Part shown: one piece after another, positions 22,060 to 33,003 of the stretch
How positions within the stretch are numbered: the first letter of the stretch is position 1
Layout of the letters: every line of letters begins with the position of its first letter
From: Spisula solida
Taxonomy: Eukaryota > Mollusca > Bivalvia > Venerida > Mactridae
DNA length: 64,000 bases
Assembly (NCBI GenBank): GCA_947247005.1
Contig: OX365948.1
Span: forward strand, 55,969,401-56,033,400
Direction: 5' to 3'
Notes under the pieces: model-generated
Told to the model about the DNA's origin: nothing
Database searches by the model: none
Seen by the model: only the letters and a program-made list of their open reading frames with translations
Made by a program: the position numbers and the translations under genes

Positions 22060-22875
22060 TCAGATAACAGCCGGCATGTATTCCAACTCACAATAATGAC
22101 CAGTGTACGTAAAGGGACAGGAGCATAATTGATGTCCGTCGTCCAGTACCATACAGCTTCCGCCATTTTTACATGAGAGTGTACAACGTTTTTCACAGAA
22201 CAACCCGGTGTAGTTTGGGTTACACAAGCACTGGAAAAGACCGTATGTCATCGCTTGCCGATCACATCGACCATGGTAGCACTGAAACCCTGGCGCACAC
22301 AGATCCGGTTTTACACTAGTGTCGATTTCTGCATGTGAATGAAACTCCGAAAATTTAACACGTTTCGGTGAAACGGTGTGAGCAAACCAAGTGCTTTTAA
22401 CCGCCGTCGGTGCTTTATAACTTGACGGAACAACGTTAATCACGCCATTGAGTGCTTTCATGAAAGCTTTTGAGGCAATATGAGTGGATACTCGAGAATT
22501 TTGTTTCGCTCGTGAGTCACATTTTGTACCGTAAAATCCTTCGTCACACTTGCAGTACAATATCGGTCCCTTTCTTGCACATTTACCGTGTTTTCCGCAC
22601 TCATATGGACATTTTAGTCGATCACACAACTTCCCCTCATAACCTGTGAAGCATTCACAAACAATCCGATAGTTCCGTAATTCACTCTCCTTGCAATACC
22701 CGTTGACGCATCCGAACGCTTTGCATAACTTGTTGTTATCCAGAACCACGTGTCTTTTAGACCGAACTCTTTTCGGTACCAAATCGGCGTTCTGGTGGAT
22801 GATATTGCCCGTACTGACCGTACCCGCTATTGTCATGACTAACAGCAACGACAACTGACTACTGCACATGTTCAT
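22060..22875 (-). CDS. Secreted four-EGF-domain protein, intronless
   Basis: A 271-residue extracellular protein. Residues 1-23 form a signal peptide with a hydrophobic core SLLLVMTIAGTV. RSKR at 38-41 is a furin-type site, implying an N-terminal propeptide. Four modules have the six-Cys EGF pattern: C51-C84, C89-C119, C193-C227 and C231-C262. Each has the CxC and a terminal G(Y/F/L/H)xxxxC. A 73-residue Cys-free linker separates the two pairs. N221 (NYT) is a potential glycosylation site. The module count and spacing do not let me name an orthologue; a ligand or matrix role is inference. The start has A at -3 (ccaaaATG). The whole frame is one exon, although EGF modules are usually on separate phase-1 exons in animals. 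It has its own promoter at 23115-23217. Confidence 0.88.
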   Translation of the reverse strand: MNMCSSQLSLLLVMTIAGTVSTGNIIHQNADLVPKRVRSKRHVVLDNNKLCKAFGCVNGYCKESELRNYRIVCECFTGYEGKLCDRLKCPYECGKHGKCARKGPILYCKCDEGFYGTKCDSRAKQNSRVSTHIASKAFMKALNGVINVVPSSYKAPTAVKSTWFAHTVSPKRVKFSEFHSHAEIDTSVKPDLCAPGFQCYHGRCDRQAMTYGLFQCLCNPNYTGLFCEKRCTLSCKNGGSCMVLDDGHQLCSCPFTYTGHYCELEYMPAVI

Positions 22876-23114
22876 TTTGGTATAATATTCAATCTAAACT
22901 TCCAGCAAATAACCTAGGTACGATAAAGCACACGATGAGTTTCTTTCTTCTTTTTTCCAGTTCTGTTCAGTTCTCTTTTTTTTCAAATAGTCCCAAATAC
23001 AAATTACACACGGTTTGTAATTAATAATAATTATAATAACTATAATTATAATTATTATGTAATTAGTTTTATTTCCTCTTAGTAGCGTTCATTGAATGAT
23101 ATTACAAACAGGAA

Positions 23115-23217
23115 TGACATCACTTCATGTTCGCCGCCTTTATATAGCCAACTCGACGGCCGCCGTTATTGTCACATCATTATTCTTACTAATTACCTCG
23201 TGAGTGACGTAGCCAAT
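23115..23217 (-). promoter_or_regulatory. Core promoter of the EGF gene
   Basis: On the minus strand TATATAAAG starts at 23146. An initiator TCATTCC has its A at 23115, 31 bp downstream, which is the standard TATA-to-start distance. Farther upstream are an inverted CCAAT box (23213-23217) and a CRE-like TGACGTAG (23205-23212), near -90 to -100. The predicted 5' leader is about 240 nt. Confidence 0.7.
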
Positions 23218-24310
23218 GAGAGAGTGTGTTGTAAGGCCGAAACAAATTTATCATGTGGTTCGAAGCACCCAACCGACCATATTTTTTGGCCCGCCCTAAA
23301 CATTTAATTGCAAAAAAAAATGTTTTGCAGAATCGGCGATTTTCCGGAACAGTACGAAAACTACGGCATTTAGTGGTTCCAAGATGTATTATTCTCGCGT
23401 ACAGCAATTAATGATTCGTTCACGGTTATTGAGATAGCCTGCTCAGATAGGAAAAATAAAATAATTTTAAAAAATAAAATGTTTTTCCTACTGACCGACC
23501 CTAATATTTTCGCCATGTTACTAGAACCACATAATTAATTTGTTTTGGTCTAAACACATAATATATAGATGGACTATATGAACCAGCTCGTAAATGCAGT
23601 TTATTACCATACCACTACAGTCTGTCACTCGCTATGCATGCATTGTCTTACTCCCCCAACTAAATACAGGCGAGGAAAAAAACAATTTATCAACTGAAGC
23701 TATCAAACAAATAAACACAATAAATAGATGATGAATTTTGAAAACAATGCTCTCTGCGCAAATGCTTTTTCTTGCACGTTACGATATAGGCGGAAGTAAA
23801 GGGGGTAGGTGGTTTATTTGATAAGTGATTAATCATAAGTGTTATATAGGTTTGAAAGACAAATGGCAATAGTACCTCGTCACATAAAAAGCAAACTAAA
23901 TTATATTACAGAACAATTGGCTATCTGAAAATTATCCACATTCATAAAGAAATGATTTTGTGGTTTATAGTTGAAAACCGCGTCAAAATCGGTTGAACAA
24001 TGAGCGATAATTTTTTATTTATATCAGTTTGTTGTCTTTCATTTCCTACATCACCGATCTTTTCCCATAACTTCCGCCTATATAAACGGCACGTGCAAGA
24101 AAAAAATCATTTGCGTAAGCATATTTTTTTCAAATTCATCATCTTTTTATTTGTTTATTTGCTGCTAGCTTCAGTTCATACAGTGTTTCTTCCTTCTTAA
24201 TCGACCGCGTCTCCGATATCCAGCAGGGGTTCATGTCATTACAAACCAGGGGTTGACTAATTCTTCCAATACATCGCCCTCTTCAGACTCTTCAGAATTT
24301 TTCGTTCAGT
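23218..24310. other. Intergenic upstream of the EGF gene
   Basis: No gene seen. A fragment near 23750-23790 (aaatgctttttcttgcacg, gcggaag) recurs inverted near 24075-24110 (cttccgcc, gcacgtgcaag), so a worn inverted-repeat element of about 350 bp may lie at 23690-24180. Confidence 0.4.
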
Positions 24311-24425
24311 TATGACTGTGTTGGGCATTGTGCCGTGGAATTGTGGTACATGTTTTTGTATGTGTTTTTTCTGTTATGTTGCTGGTTAAGTTGAGTACTG
24401 CATTTCCTGTCCGATTTTATATTTA
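24311..24425 (-). repeat. 5' piece of the 53-bp-repeat element, reversed
   Basis: gttgggcattgtgcc, gctggttaagttgagtactg and tttcctgtccga are the reverse complement of the left end of the element at 5053-5660. Confidence 0.6.
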
Positions 24426-24439
24426 TTTATTTTGGATTT

Positions 24440-25010
24440 CTACTGACAGCAGAGGTGTTCCGGTTTGTTCATGTAGGACTTTGTTTGGTGGTGTTTGGCC
24501 GGAAGATTCTGGGAATTCTGCGTAGACATCTGGTTTGGAATACGTTTAGCTTGTGGCAGATGGCCTTTGTCAGTTTCCAGAATTCAAACCCATACAGTAT
24601 GACCACAAGGACGTTGCTTTTGAATAGTTCGGTTTACTTCCAGCAGAGTTTAGAGGAGTTTCAGATTGGTCGAAGGGCTCGTTCACCTGGCCTTGGGAAT
24701 TCTGGCTTTAACACCCTCTTCTTAGTTGCCATTTGCTGTAACCTCACTGCCAAGGTTAACCAATTCTTCTACTTCTTCATTTTTTTGGTTATCGTGACAG
24801 GTCAAGTTGAATTTGGGTTTATTGCCATGATCTTAGTTTGATCTTAGTTTTGTTGGCAATGATGGTTAACGGTATTCCAATCGATTTCCAATGAGATTTG
24901 GGTGTCTTTTCTTTTCGTCTGAATATCTTGGGGTCGTTGGCCCTGCAGAGCTCTGTCATCTTCGAAAACTAGATCTTCAAGGGTTTTTTGTACGTTGCAG
25001 ATCCTTTCTT
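24440..25010 (-). pseudogene. Non-LTR retrotransposon reverse transcriptase, decayed
   Basis: Minus-strand translation in shifting frames gives LEDLVFEDDRALQGQ, matching the catalytic L.DL.FADD.AL motif with E for A. It then gives EVEELVNLGSEVTANG (canonical EVEEFTYLGS), VKARI.KAR, NVLVVILYGFEFWKLTK and RCLRRI.RIF. These are consecutive landmarks of a LINE RT and its thumb. Several stops and frameshifts show it is dead. The matching plus-strand frames here are antisense shadows. Confidence 0.8.
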
Positions 25011-25265
25011 ATTTATCAAATGTTTTACTTGTCAGACGATATCAATTCTATTATATAAGATGAACTTTAAATGTAAAGTCGGTTATGATTTAACATGTAT
25101 AAAATAAGCTTTAAAGCTTGTATCCAACATATCTATTCGTTGGACAGTTTCGAGCATGTTCAAACCTAGCCACCGGGTTCAAGGTGATCGTACACATGCG
25201 TTTGTTTGCACAAACACTAAACTAAGATGAACGTTTGTCTCGTGAATTACACATTACCGTTACCA

Positions 25266-25520
25266 GGCCCCGATCTCCCGAAGCATCTCAAGGAGAAATC
25301 TCAGCTCAAATTGAGATTTTGCTCAAATATGAATCTGATTTTAAGACAAATCTCTAGTTTGAGCACTTGAAATGTTGCTGATATAATGCTCTAAACAATG
25401 TTTTCATTTTGGTGATACCAATTTTGAGTCTGATCTGGCATGAAAAGTTACTCAAAAGACAATTGACAAAATTTGAGCTGAGATTTATCTCAAATTGAGG
25501 TGTTTCGGGAGATCGGGGCC
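25266..25520. mobile_element. MITE family F with 17-bp perfect TIRs
   Basis: It starts ggccccgatctcccgaa and ends ttcgggagatcggggcc, a perfect 17-bp inverted pair (19 of 20 with the next bases). Subterminal ctcaaattgagatttt-type palindromes extend the pairing. It is 255 bp and non-coding. A worn relative lies at 1994-2190. Confidence 0.88.
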
Positions 25521-25525
25521 AGTAC

Positions 25526-26020
25526 GGCGTTATCCGTTTGATGGTCGGTAGAAGAACAACCGTTTAGACTTGAGCAACAACAGCGTTCGTGATTTTTATC
25601 ACCGGATAATTCATTTAACGTACGACGACGTGCCAGCACAGAAAGGGGTCCGTTTTCTCATTTTGCACACAGAGGATTCCGATATACACCGTGTAGTAAT
25701 ATACACAAAGGTACTATGTTGTACGTACATATTGAATTTGGTTTTATTGTCATGATCTTAGTTTTTGTTGGATATGATCGTTATTCCAATCGGTTTCCAA
25801 TGAGACTTGTAGGTCTTTTCTTTTCGTCTAAATATCTTAGGGTCAGTAGCCCTGCAGAGCTCCAGATCTTCCATGGCTTTTTGGCTTTTTGAAGGATGGC
25901 GTTATCCGTTTGATGGTCGTCAGAAGATCAACCGTTGAGACTGGAGCAACAACAGCGTTCGTGATTTTTATCACCGAATAATCCATTTAAAGTACAACGT
26001 ACCAGTACAAAAAGGGGTCC
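25526..26020. repeat. Direct duplication, about 368-bp spacing
   Basis: The phrase ggcgttatccgtttgatggt, followed by gagcaacaacagcgttcgtg and tttttatcaccg, starts at 25527 and again at 25895, each running to about 125 bp. The copies differ by about 15%. Confidence 0.8.
25733..25895 (-). pseudogene. Second fragment of the same LINE reverse transcriptase
   Basis: Aligns with 24820-24990 (cgttattccaatcggtttcc, gtcttttcttttcgtct, gccctgcagagctc). On the minus strand it covers the region just after the FADD motif. It lies between the two copies of the direct duplication. Confidence 0.7.
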
Positions 26021-26429
26021 GATATGCCGTGTAAAATGCACACATGTATAATGAAGAATGTACGTAACATCGTGCAATGACAAAATTCAAAATACAAAAT
26101 GTACGTATACTATATTACTTGAAAACGTTTTCTGACCATAGACCAATTAATAGTTCATTAAAATGGACAGGTAGAAACAAAAATGTTGAAACTACGGAAC
26201 CCCTACTCCCACGTTTTCTAAAACAATTCACTTCCATGGCCATAAACGTTTCAAAAAGACAACGTTACTTTATTTTTAGCACTTTGGCATGATCATTAAA
26301 CATTTAAATTAATTAAAAGTCAAGTTTGTAATTAGAATCTCTATGTAGGTCAAGGTGACCTTGTACCTATTCTGTTAACCGTCTGACATAAAAGCGTTAC
26401 ACCCCTACACATTGAAACATATCAAATTA
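26021..26429. other. Intergenic, no gene seen
   Basis: A 71-codon frame at 26077-26292 lacks recognisable features. Confidence 0.35.
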
Positions 26430-27300
26430 AGTCGGACAGGGAATGCAGCATTCAACTTGAACAGCCGAGCACAGAAACATAAAAACATACAAGGTACAAT
26501 GCCCAACACACAAACAAACGAGAAAATGATCCACCCAAGTCCCAGCTGTCAAAAAGCTGAATTAACTAGTTTCAGCAATCAAAAGACTGAATGCCCACGT
26601 TGAATGACCTAGTTACAACAGTAAAACTGCTAAAATACCTAGTTTTAGCTGTCCTAAAAGGTTAAAGAATAACAGTATTAACAAGTCACTAAGAATTGCA
26701 AGCAATAAAGAAGTCCCCATCCGGTTTGAAGCCATGACCTTTAAATTATTATTTTCAATGCTTCTGTTGCCATGACAACCACAATTTTTGTTAAAGTGAA
26801 GCATTAATTAATAGGTGTCATCTAAACATTGATCTCTATGCATAGACCATAAATTGTCAACCTAGCATTGTTAATGTTTCCATATACCAAGTTTCAAGTT
26901 TCATAGCCCTAGCTTGTAAACTGTTTGAGTTATACCGGGAAGAAGATTTTCGACGGACAGACGGACTGACGTTCTCACTGACTTGACATTGTGTGGTTTT
27001 CTTTTGTTCATCCTTTTGTTTGTAAAACCCCATAAGCAACATTTTGCACCCCGTAAGCAACGGAACGAATAGAACCTAAATATAGCCTATTGTTCCACAC
27101 CCCACAACGTCAAGTGTGTGCGTACGGACGGACGGCAAACATATAGTTCCCTCCGGTTAAAAACCGGTAGGTGCCTAAAACGCGGAATGCCATGGTTTCA
27201 GCTGAATGACCTAGTTTCAGCAATAAAAAAGCTGAAAACCCTAGCCGGATGACCTAGTTTCAACAAGTTCAATGCCTTACTACTACAACATTACTGTAGA
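26430..27300 (+). mobile_element. 53-bp-repeat element, interrupted copy
   Basis: It starts gtcggacagggaatgcagca and carries the atgacctagtttcagc field as at 5053-5660. It is interrupted between 26682 and 27177. At 5053 the uninterrupted text runs aacagtattaaaacgctg. Here aacagtatta is separated from aaacgcggaatg by about 496 bp. Confidence 0.75.
26682..27177. mobile_element. TIR element N nested in the 53-bp-repeat element
   Basis: Matches 56238-56652 from taagaattgcaagcaata through agtccccatccggttt to aaaaaccggtaggtgccta. The inner phrases agtcccc.(a/t)ccggttt and aaaccggtaggggact are inverted partners. The interior carries direct repeats with gttgccatgacaaccacaat and ends near gacggacgg. 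Confidence 0.75.
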
Positions 27301-27689
27301 ATGTTTCACAGCTGAACTATTTGTGCAGTGTGGCGACCGCAAAAAGTCTCCCTGTACACACAGCCATGCAGCGCTGTTCGATTACTGATGTGGTATTGTT
27401 ATTTGCGCAAACTTTCTTAATAAGGTTGGTGCGATAGTCGAGTGGTCTAATGTTTAGTTCTTCGCATCGTGGTGATTTTCCTTGACATGTGGATACGTTG
27501 CTGGTTCTTGTGGAAAAGTAAGTTAGTCCAGGAAAAAAGGTTACTATAGGTGAAGCGGTCGCCGTATCATAACTGAAAAATAATGTTGACAGACGGCGTT
27601 AAACCCGAATAAACCAATAAAGATTTTATGGTGTTTCTGACAAAAATTATTGGTGTAATGACGTGTCTATGCATAATTTACTACTGACG
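27301..27689. other. Intergenic, no gene seen
   Basis: Nothing supportable. Confidence 0.35.
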
Positions 27690-27885
27690 TACAATGTCAG
27701 CTCCTCTCATTGGTCAATCGAGTCTTTGCTTACAACTGTTACAAACTTGTCAACTCCTCTCATTGGTCAATGAAGTATTTGCTAACAACTGTTAGAACAA
27801 TGTCAACGCCTCTCATTGGCCAATCGAGTCTTACAACTGGTAAGTGGTCAGTTAAAAAGTTTATCTCTTGCGACGCTCATTGGCC
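27690..27885. repeat. Tandem array of CCAAT-box-bearing 53-bp units
   Basis: ctcctctcattggtcaat-type sequence occurs at 27701, 27754 and 27807 at exactly 53-bp spacing. A shorter form is at about 27871. Each unit contains an inverted CCAAT core (ATTGG), and a direct ccaat follows near 27981. No gene is seen downstream. Confidence 0.8.
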
Positions 27886-28140
27886 ACTGGTAAATTTACT
27901 GTCGTTTGTAGATTCACCTTTATTGTTGATTTGTCAGACTACTAATGTTTATCATTCATGTAAATAGAGAATTGAATTGACCAATGAAAGGGTTTAGTTC
28001 TTGTTGTAAACCATTGTAAATACTGCACATGCTAACCCAATTGATTCGCTTAATATATTTTAATAAACATGTATTAACAAATGCCGAGCATAGCCTTTAT
28101 TTTCCAGTCAGCTTTCTGCTGTAATATGGCAGGCATATGA

Positions 28141-28214
28141 GTGCCGCCACCAGTATTTGAACCCGGGTCGCCAGATTTGACGACAAGCGCGCTAACCAAT
28201 GAGCTTCGGGGTCA
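28141..28214 (-). mobile_element. tRNA-like SINE head
   Basis: On the minus strand, gctcattggttagcgcgctt resembles an A box and gacccgggttcaaatactgg a B box. The ends do not form an acceptor stem, so a SINE relic is more likely than a tRNA gene. Confidence 0.55.
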
Positions 28215-28689
28215 CAACCACCTTCGACAAACAATTGGGTGAAGCGTTCTCTACAGGCTGGCGTCCGATCAATTCCGGAAGACGGAAATAAAAGTAAGCA
28301 CATCATTTTAAGGGACAATGTTTTGCCTCAGACGAATGTCATTTCTTTATTTTTATCCCGGAAAATTGTAAATAACAGATGGATTGCCGCCAAAGCTGAC
28401 ATTTTCTAAACAGAAACCTTCAATGATGAAATGAAAATTATGAACCGTTGTTTCCTATATCAACAAGATAATTGATGTAAAAACCAACCACATGTTTAAA
28501 TTAAAATATAAACACATTTGTTTCACGTGTTTTTTGTTAACCTCAATTGTAACAATTTAACGAAAAAAGGAGGAAACGCCATTACGGAGTTTGCTTTGTG
28601 GCTGAGTTACTGTACAGTTTTATTTGTACGGAAGACTAGTTCAGCTTTTTGATTCTTGAAACTAATTCATTCTACTTTTCTACAGCGTG
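28215..28689. other. Intergenic, no gene seen
   Basis: Nothing supportable. Confidence 0.35.
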
Positions 28690-28955
28690 GGCTTAGGCAG
28701 ATCTTATACTTGTTTGGTTGGGCATTGTACCTTGTATGTGTTTAATGTTTTCTGTGCTCGGTTGGTTCAGTTGGAAATTGGGCCTTTTAAGTGTTTAATG
28801 TTTTCAGTACTCGGCTGGTTAAGTTGGGCATTGAGCCTTGTAAGTGTTTAATGTTTTCTGTACTCGATTGGTTCAAGTGGGCATTGGGCCTTGTAAGTGT
28901 TTAATGTTTTCTGTGCTCGGCTGGTTAAGTTGAGTACTGCCTTCCCTGTCTAACT
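28690..28955 (-). mobile_element. 53-bp-repeat element, four-unit copy
   Basis: Anchors gctcggttgg, actcggctgg, actcgattgg and gctcggctgg lie at 28756, 28809, 28862 and 28915, exactly 53 bp apart. The copy ends in gccttccctgtctaactta, the reverse of the element's left terminus. Confidence 0.8.
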
Positions 28956-29181
28956 TAATATCATCTTTCTTATACTGCAAATGTACTAAGGAATTTATTT
29001 TAGGTCGATGGTAAGCATGTGTTTACAACTTATACTAATCACTCTGGACACCTTATTTATGTTGTTATTCATCGCCTAGAAGGTATGATCTAGAGAGAAA
29101 CCATATTTCCCTTTTCATGCTGTGCGTCTAGAGCAATGGAATCACTTGTCCCATCTTTATTTCGTATTTGGAACTTTGTTA

Positions 29182-29250
29182 TGGCACCGCCACACTTCGA
29201 CCCCAGGATCTCCCGCACTCTAAGTGGGCGGTTTACCGCTACACAAGTCA
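29182..29250 (-). mobile_element. tRNA-like SINE head
   Basis: The minus strand reads gacttgtgtagcggtaaacc (A-box-like) and gagatcctggggtcgaagtg (B-box-like, imperfect). The body probably extends toward 29040. Confidence 0.5.
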
Positions 29251-29806
29251 AATATTGATATATCCGTACATGTGTACTAGTCCTTAATGTTGAGTGGTTG
29301 AAACATTTGCCCTGACAGTGGAATAGAATGGTCGACTCGTTGTAGGTTGCTGTTTCGATTGTTTGCCAGTTTGTTTGCGATCGAATAATGAGTGGTCATT
29401 TGAGTGTCCCTGAATGAACAATGACTTCCAACTTCAAGGTAAGAGAGAGCTGTGTGATACAATGCTTCTAGGTGCGGCATCCTAACTCCTTCCGAATACA
29501 ATGTAGACTCCTTGGTTCTTTAACGTGGGCCGAAATGTGCAAATAAATATAGTGGCGTGGGTGCGAACATAAATCCATCTTGCACTATCAGGAATTTAGA
29601 CGATGTCTATAGCGTTTTGATAAAATAGTTCCTGAAAAATCAATCATTTACGAACTAATTTTATATTTAACATTAGTTTAACTGTCTACACGGAAAGTCA
29701 GTAATTCTCATGCTACATCACAATAAATGTCAGTCTTGGTATTTATCAAACAAATGTCAGAGTTGATTCCATTGCATACCGTTTCCCTAATAGTTTTTAT
29801 ATGAAT
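29251..29806. other. Intergenic, no gene seen
   Basis: Nothing supportable. Confidence 0.35.
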
Positions 29807-30070
29807 ATATCGCTTGCTTAGAATTAGAAGGTCGTTAGTGCTACTTACGAACTTAATATAAGACTGATACATATTTGAAATCTGCACCATAAGGTGTTTC
29901 TCGTGAGCCTATTTTCGTGAAAATCGTAACTGGTCATGTCGACCAAACTTAAGTTGAAAAAGTTTGTTTTTCCGTAAGTAATGAGTAGTTTTCAGTCAGT
30001 TTTTTCTTGTTTAAATTTCTCAAAATACCGATTTTGTACTTACGACCTTCTCATTCTAAGTAAGCGATAT
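29807..30070 (-). mobile_element. MITE family A, inverted copy
   Basis: It is bounded by atatcgcttgcttagaatta and ttctcattctaagtaagcgatat-type ends. The interior is the reverse complement of 17763-17997 (ggtcatgtcgaccaaac). Confidence 0.8.
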
Positions 30071-31883
30071 AACGGGCTGGATATATACATGTACATTGAA
30101 ATGACAAAGGGAGTAAACTAATTGTAACAAACTTCAGTAATTTAATGTTTTACGTGACACATGCCACTGGTTATATCCAATTAACAAATCAAATTATTAT
30201 TGAATGTAGTCTATAAATATTGTATTCCAGTCTATGTCATTAATTTATGACTAAACTGTTTCTGTAACTTGTAACATAAACATGCCGACGACCGAATTCC
30301 AAAAAAATATGTTTTACGTCTAGTCTGTATTTCGAGTTTCACAGTTTTCTGTCACTGTGGTTAGACTGAGAGATTCAAAATATTCATTTTAACAAAAATT
30401 TCTTTGTTTGCCACTTTTACTTGACGCGTTGGCAAAGACACTATGGAATTGTGTGAAGTTGCAAATACGCAATGAGGAAATACTCGCACAATATAACTAT
30501 CGTGTCTTTGCATCCTACATTCGCACAACCCTTTTTGCAATATGCATTCGTTCACATCGTGCCATTCTTTCTTCGCATCCTATTATCGTGTATTCGCGTC
30601 GTACATTTCTTTGCGTCGTAGTATCGCACCAGGCGTCATTGTTTTACTGCAATGCACATTCACATGCGCATCGTGCTTTAACGTCTTAAATCGACTTAAA
30701 TTAAATTACCAGTTTTTAGCAATTCAGCCGTTCAACCTTTCAGACACACCATACGTCTAGACCACCGCTTCCCACTTAAAACAGAAGATCATGGAATGGT
30801 TTTCCAGCTTAATTTTGCTAGCCTCGAAGTAAAATAAAGTGACATCGCATTTCGAAAAAGTAGTAAACAATTTACAAACAAAGGTAATTATGCAAGTCGT
30901 AGGCGGTATGGTAGTTTAGATTGTTATCACCTATTTTCGGCGACCCGTCTAGTGTAGGTGGCAATAAATACACAGATTTAGATTAATCGCATATCATTTG
31001 TTTGTATTCATTGTGGTTAATTTTATTAGAATCGAAGTAAATAAATCATGTTACTGTTTTTGAATAAGCAATTTGAAATGCATGTTTTCTTGGCGCGAGT
31101 ACAAAAATATATGTGTCCTTAATGTTTAACAAACACATGTATAGATAACTGTATCATTGATAAAGGAATAAAGTATACATAAAGTACAGAAATAACGTAG
31201 TACGTATATGTACAGTTTTCCGCACTTATATTGTTTATTAACGAACCAGTTATCTGTGTTCAAGTGTACGATTACCCGACCTTAAGCCATAAAGTTGCAA
31301 ACATTTCTTGAACGTCGGCATTGTATACGGCCTTGTGACCAGCTTATTACAATACATAATCATTTAATTGCCATTATTAACATTTTGTATAGCATTTTGT
31401 TACAGATGAGACGTATTTGGAGACATTTAACATTTATTCTTCACAGTGCGGAATAAATATGAAGTATTATTTTATTTTCGTCTCATTTATGTACATACAT
31501 ATAACAAACACATTTAACGTAACAGGTAAAACTAAGTACACAACCATTCAATCTTGAATTATAGGAGACGTATGATAATCATATAATAATCTAATTATCA
31601 TAATTCCATATCTAGTTCTCCAAAAATTACGATTACATTAGTAATGAACAATATTCACATATGTAAAACTAAGAGACTGTCGTTAATGCGTTGTATTAAA
31701 ATACTGCTAAATTAATTATTATTTAAGAAACTGATATTTGTAAGTGGGGCACTAATGCGCTAATAAAAAACATTTTAATAAATCATTTATCACCCCGGTC
31801 AGACCGTAGATGAACTGATTAACAACAGTCTCTTAGATGTCACTAAAACTACAAGAATAAAAATAAAAAAAGATACAAATACA
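30071..31883. other. Intergenic with one low-complexity patch
   Basis: No supportable gene. At 30470-30650 degenerate phrases around cgcatcctacattcgc and cgtgtattcgcgtcgtac recur irregularly. The part next to 31884 (about 31770-31883) is probably the 3' UTR of the LINE read on the minus strand. Confidence 0.4.
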
Positions 31884-32837
31884 TTATTTACACAGATAAA
31901 ATTGTCTTTTTTGCAAAATCATAAAGCAGGTTTTGGCACAAATTCTTAAAACACTCTTCTCTGTAAGAAGAACCCTTAGTTTATTTCTATCATTAAGAGA
32001 ATAAAATTCTGGATAAATAGTAGCAACCTGTTCAAACAGGACATTTCTTAAATCAGTGTACAAATTACAATTTAAAAGAACATGTGCTTCATCTTCTAAA
32101 ACTTGACAGTGCTGACAAACACGTTCGGCTAAGGGTAAGCCTTCATATCGCCCTGTCTCAATGCGTATTGGAGCAACTCCACATCTAAATTTACAAAAAG
32201 CTGATCTGTGTCTTACAGGCAATAATATGTTACAATAATTCTCGACTTCATAACAATCCTTGAAAGTACAATATGTTCTAAGTTTGTTTCGACCTCTGCC
32301 GGATACACCAACAGGGTTGTTTATACTAGAAAGCCAGTCATTAACATATTTATCAAAAAGATTATCTGAAACTTGTTTTATCAACGAAGACTTTGGTATT
32401 GGCACAGAAATATCACAGAACTGGTTTAGCTCAATATCACAAAATTGCTTTTTTACATAATAATACCAATTTTTACACTTGGTCGATTGATGGTTCGCCC
32501 AGAGTGCTACACGCTTATTTAACCTCGTTGAATCCGTAGTTGACAAACGAGTCCAATATGTTGCAATGGTTTTCCACTGACGGACAAAAGGTGGAATCCA
32601 ACCCATATCACCCGACACGGCTGCATTAGGTGTATATTTCCCGACGCCAAGAAAAAACCTCATAGCTCTGTTGTGTACAGTAGTTATACATGAGAAAGTT
32701 TTGTTTCCCCAAATTGCCGCTCCGTATGAGATAACTGGCCAGACAACCGTGTCGTATAATTTGGTGAAAACATTATAAGGAACACCTCCTATGAGCTTAC
32801 ATTTAGCAATAAGAAGACCCAGTGCCAACATGTACAT
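31884..32837 (-). pseudogene. 5'-truncated LINE ORF2, C-terminal 317 codons open
   Basis: This is the C-terminal part of a non-LTR retrotransposon polyprotein. It begins in the RT thumb (LALGLLIAKCKLIGGVPYNV, then VISYGAAIWG near residue 38) and ends with a CCHC-like finger CQHCQVLEDEAHVLLNC near residues 244-260. It stops at LCK. The catalytic FADD region is absent. An in-frame TGA lies three codons before the first Met, so the copy is truncated near 32830 and is not a gene start. The reading frame is otherwise intact, which suggests recent arrival compared with 24440-25010. Lineage (CR1/RTE/Jockey group) is not settled. Confidence 0.85.
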
Positions 32838-33003
32838 ATTTCTTCAGAAAATTACGTAGGTCGTTTTCATGAACGAGGGAGGTAATTGTACCAGCTAATA
32901 AGCCACTCAATTTCAGCGTAAAATTATGTTCAATGTCAAATGGGTGAAAATGGAATGCGCGCAGTTAAATAGTACGGGATAGTATCGTATTTGGAATCGA
33001 AAT

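Noticed and set aside
24455..24841. A 128-aa plus-strand gene
   Set aside because: The minus strand over the same bases encodes ordered LINE reverse-transcriptase landmarks, so the plus frame is antisense.
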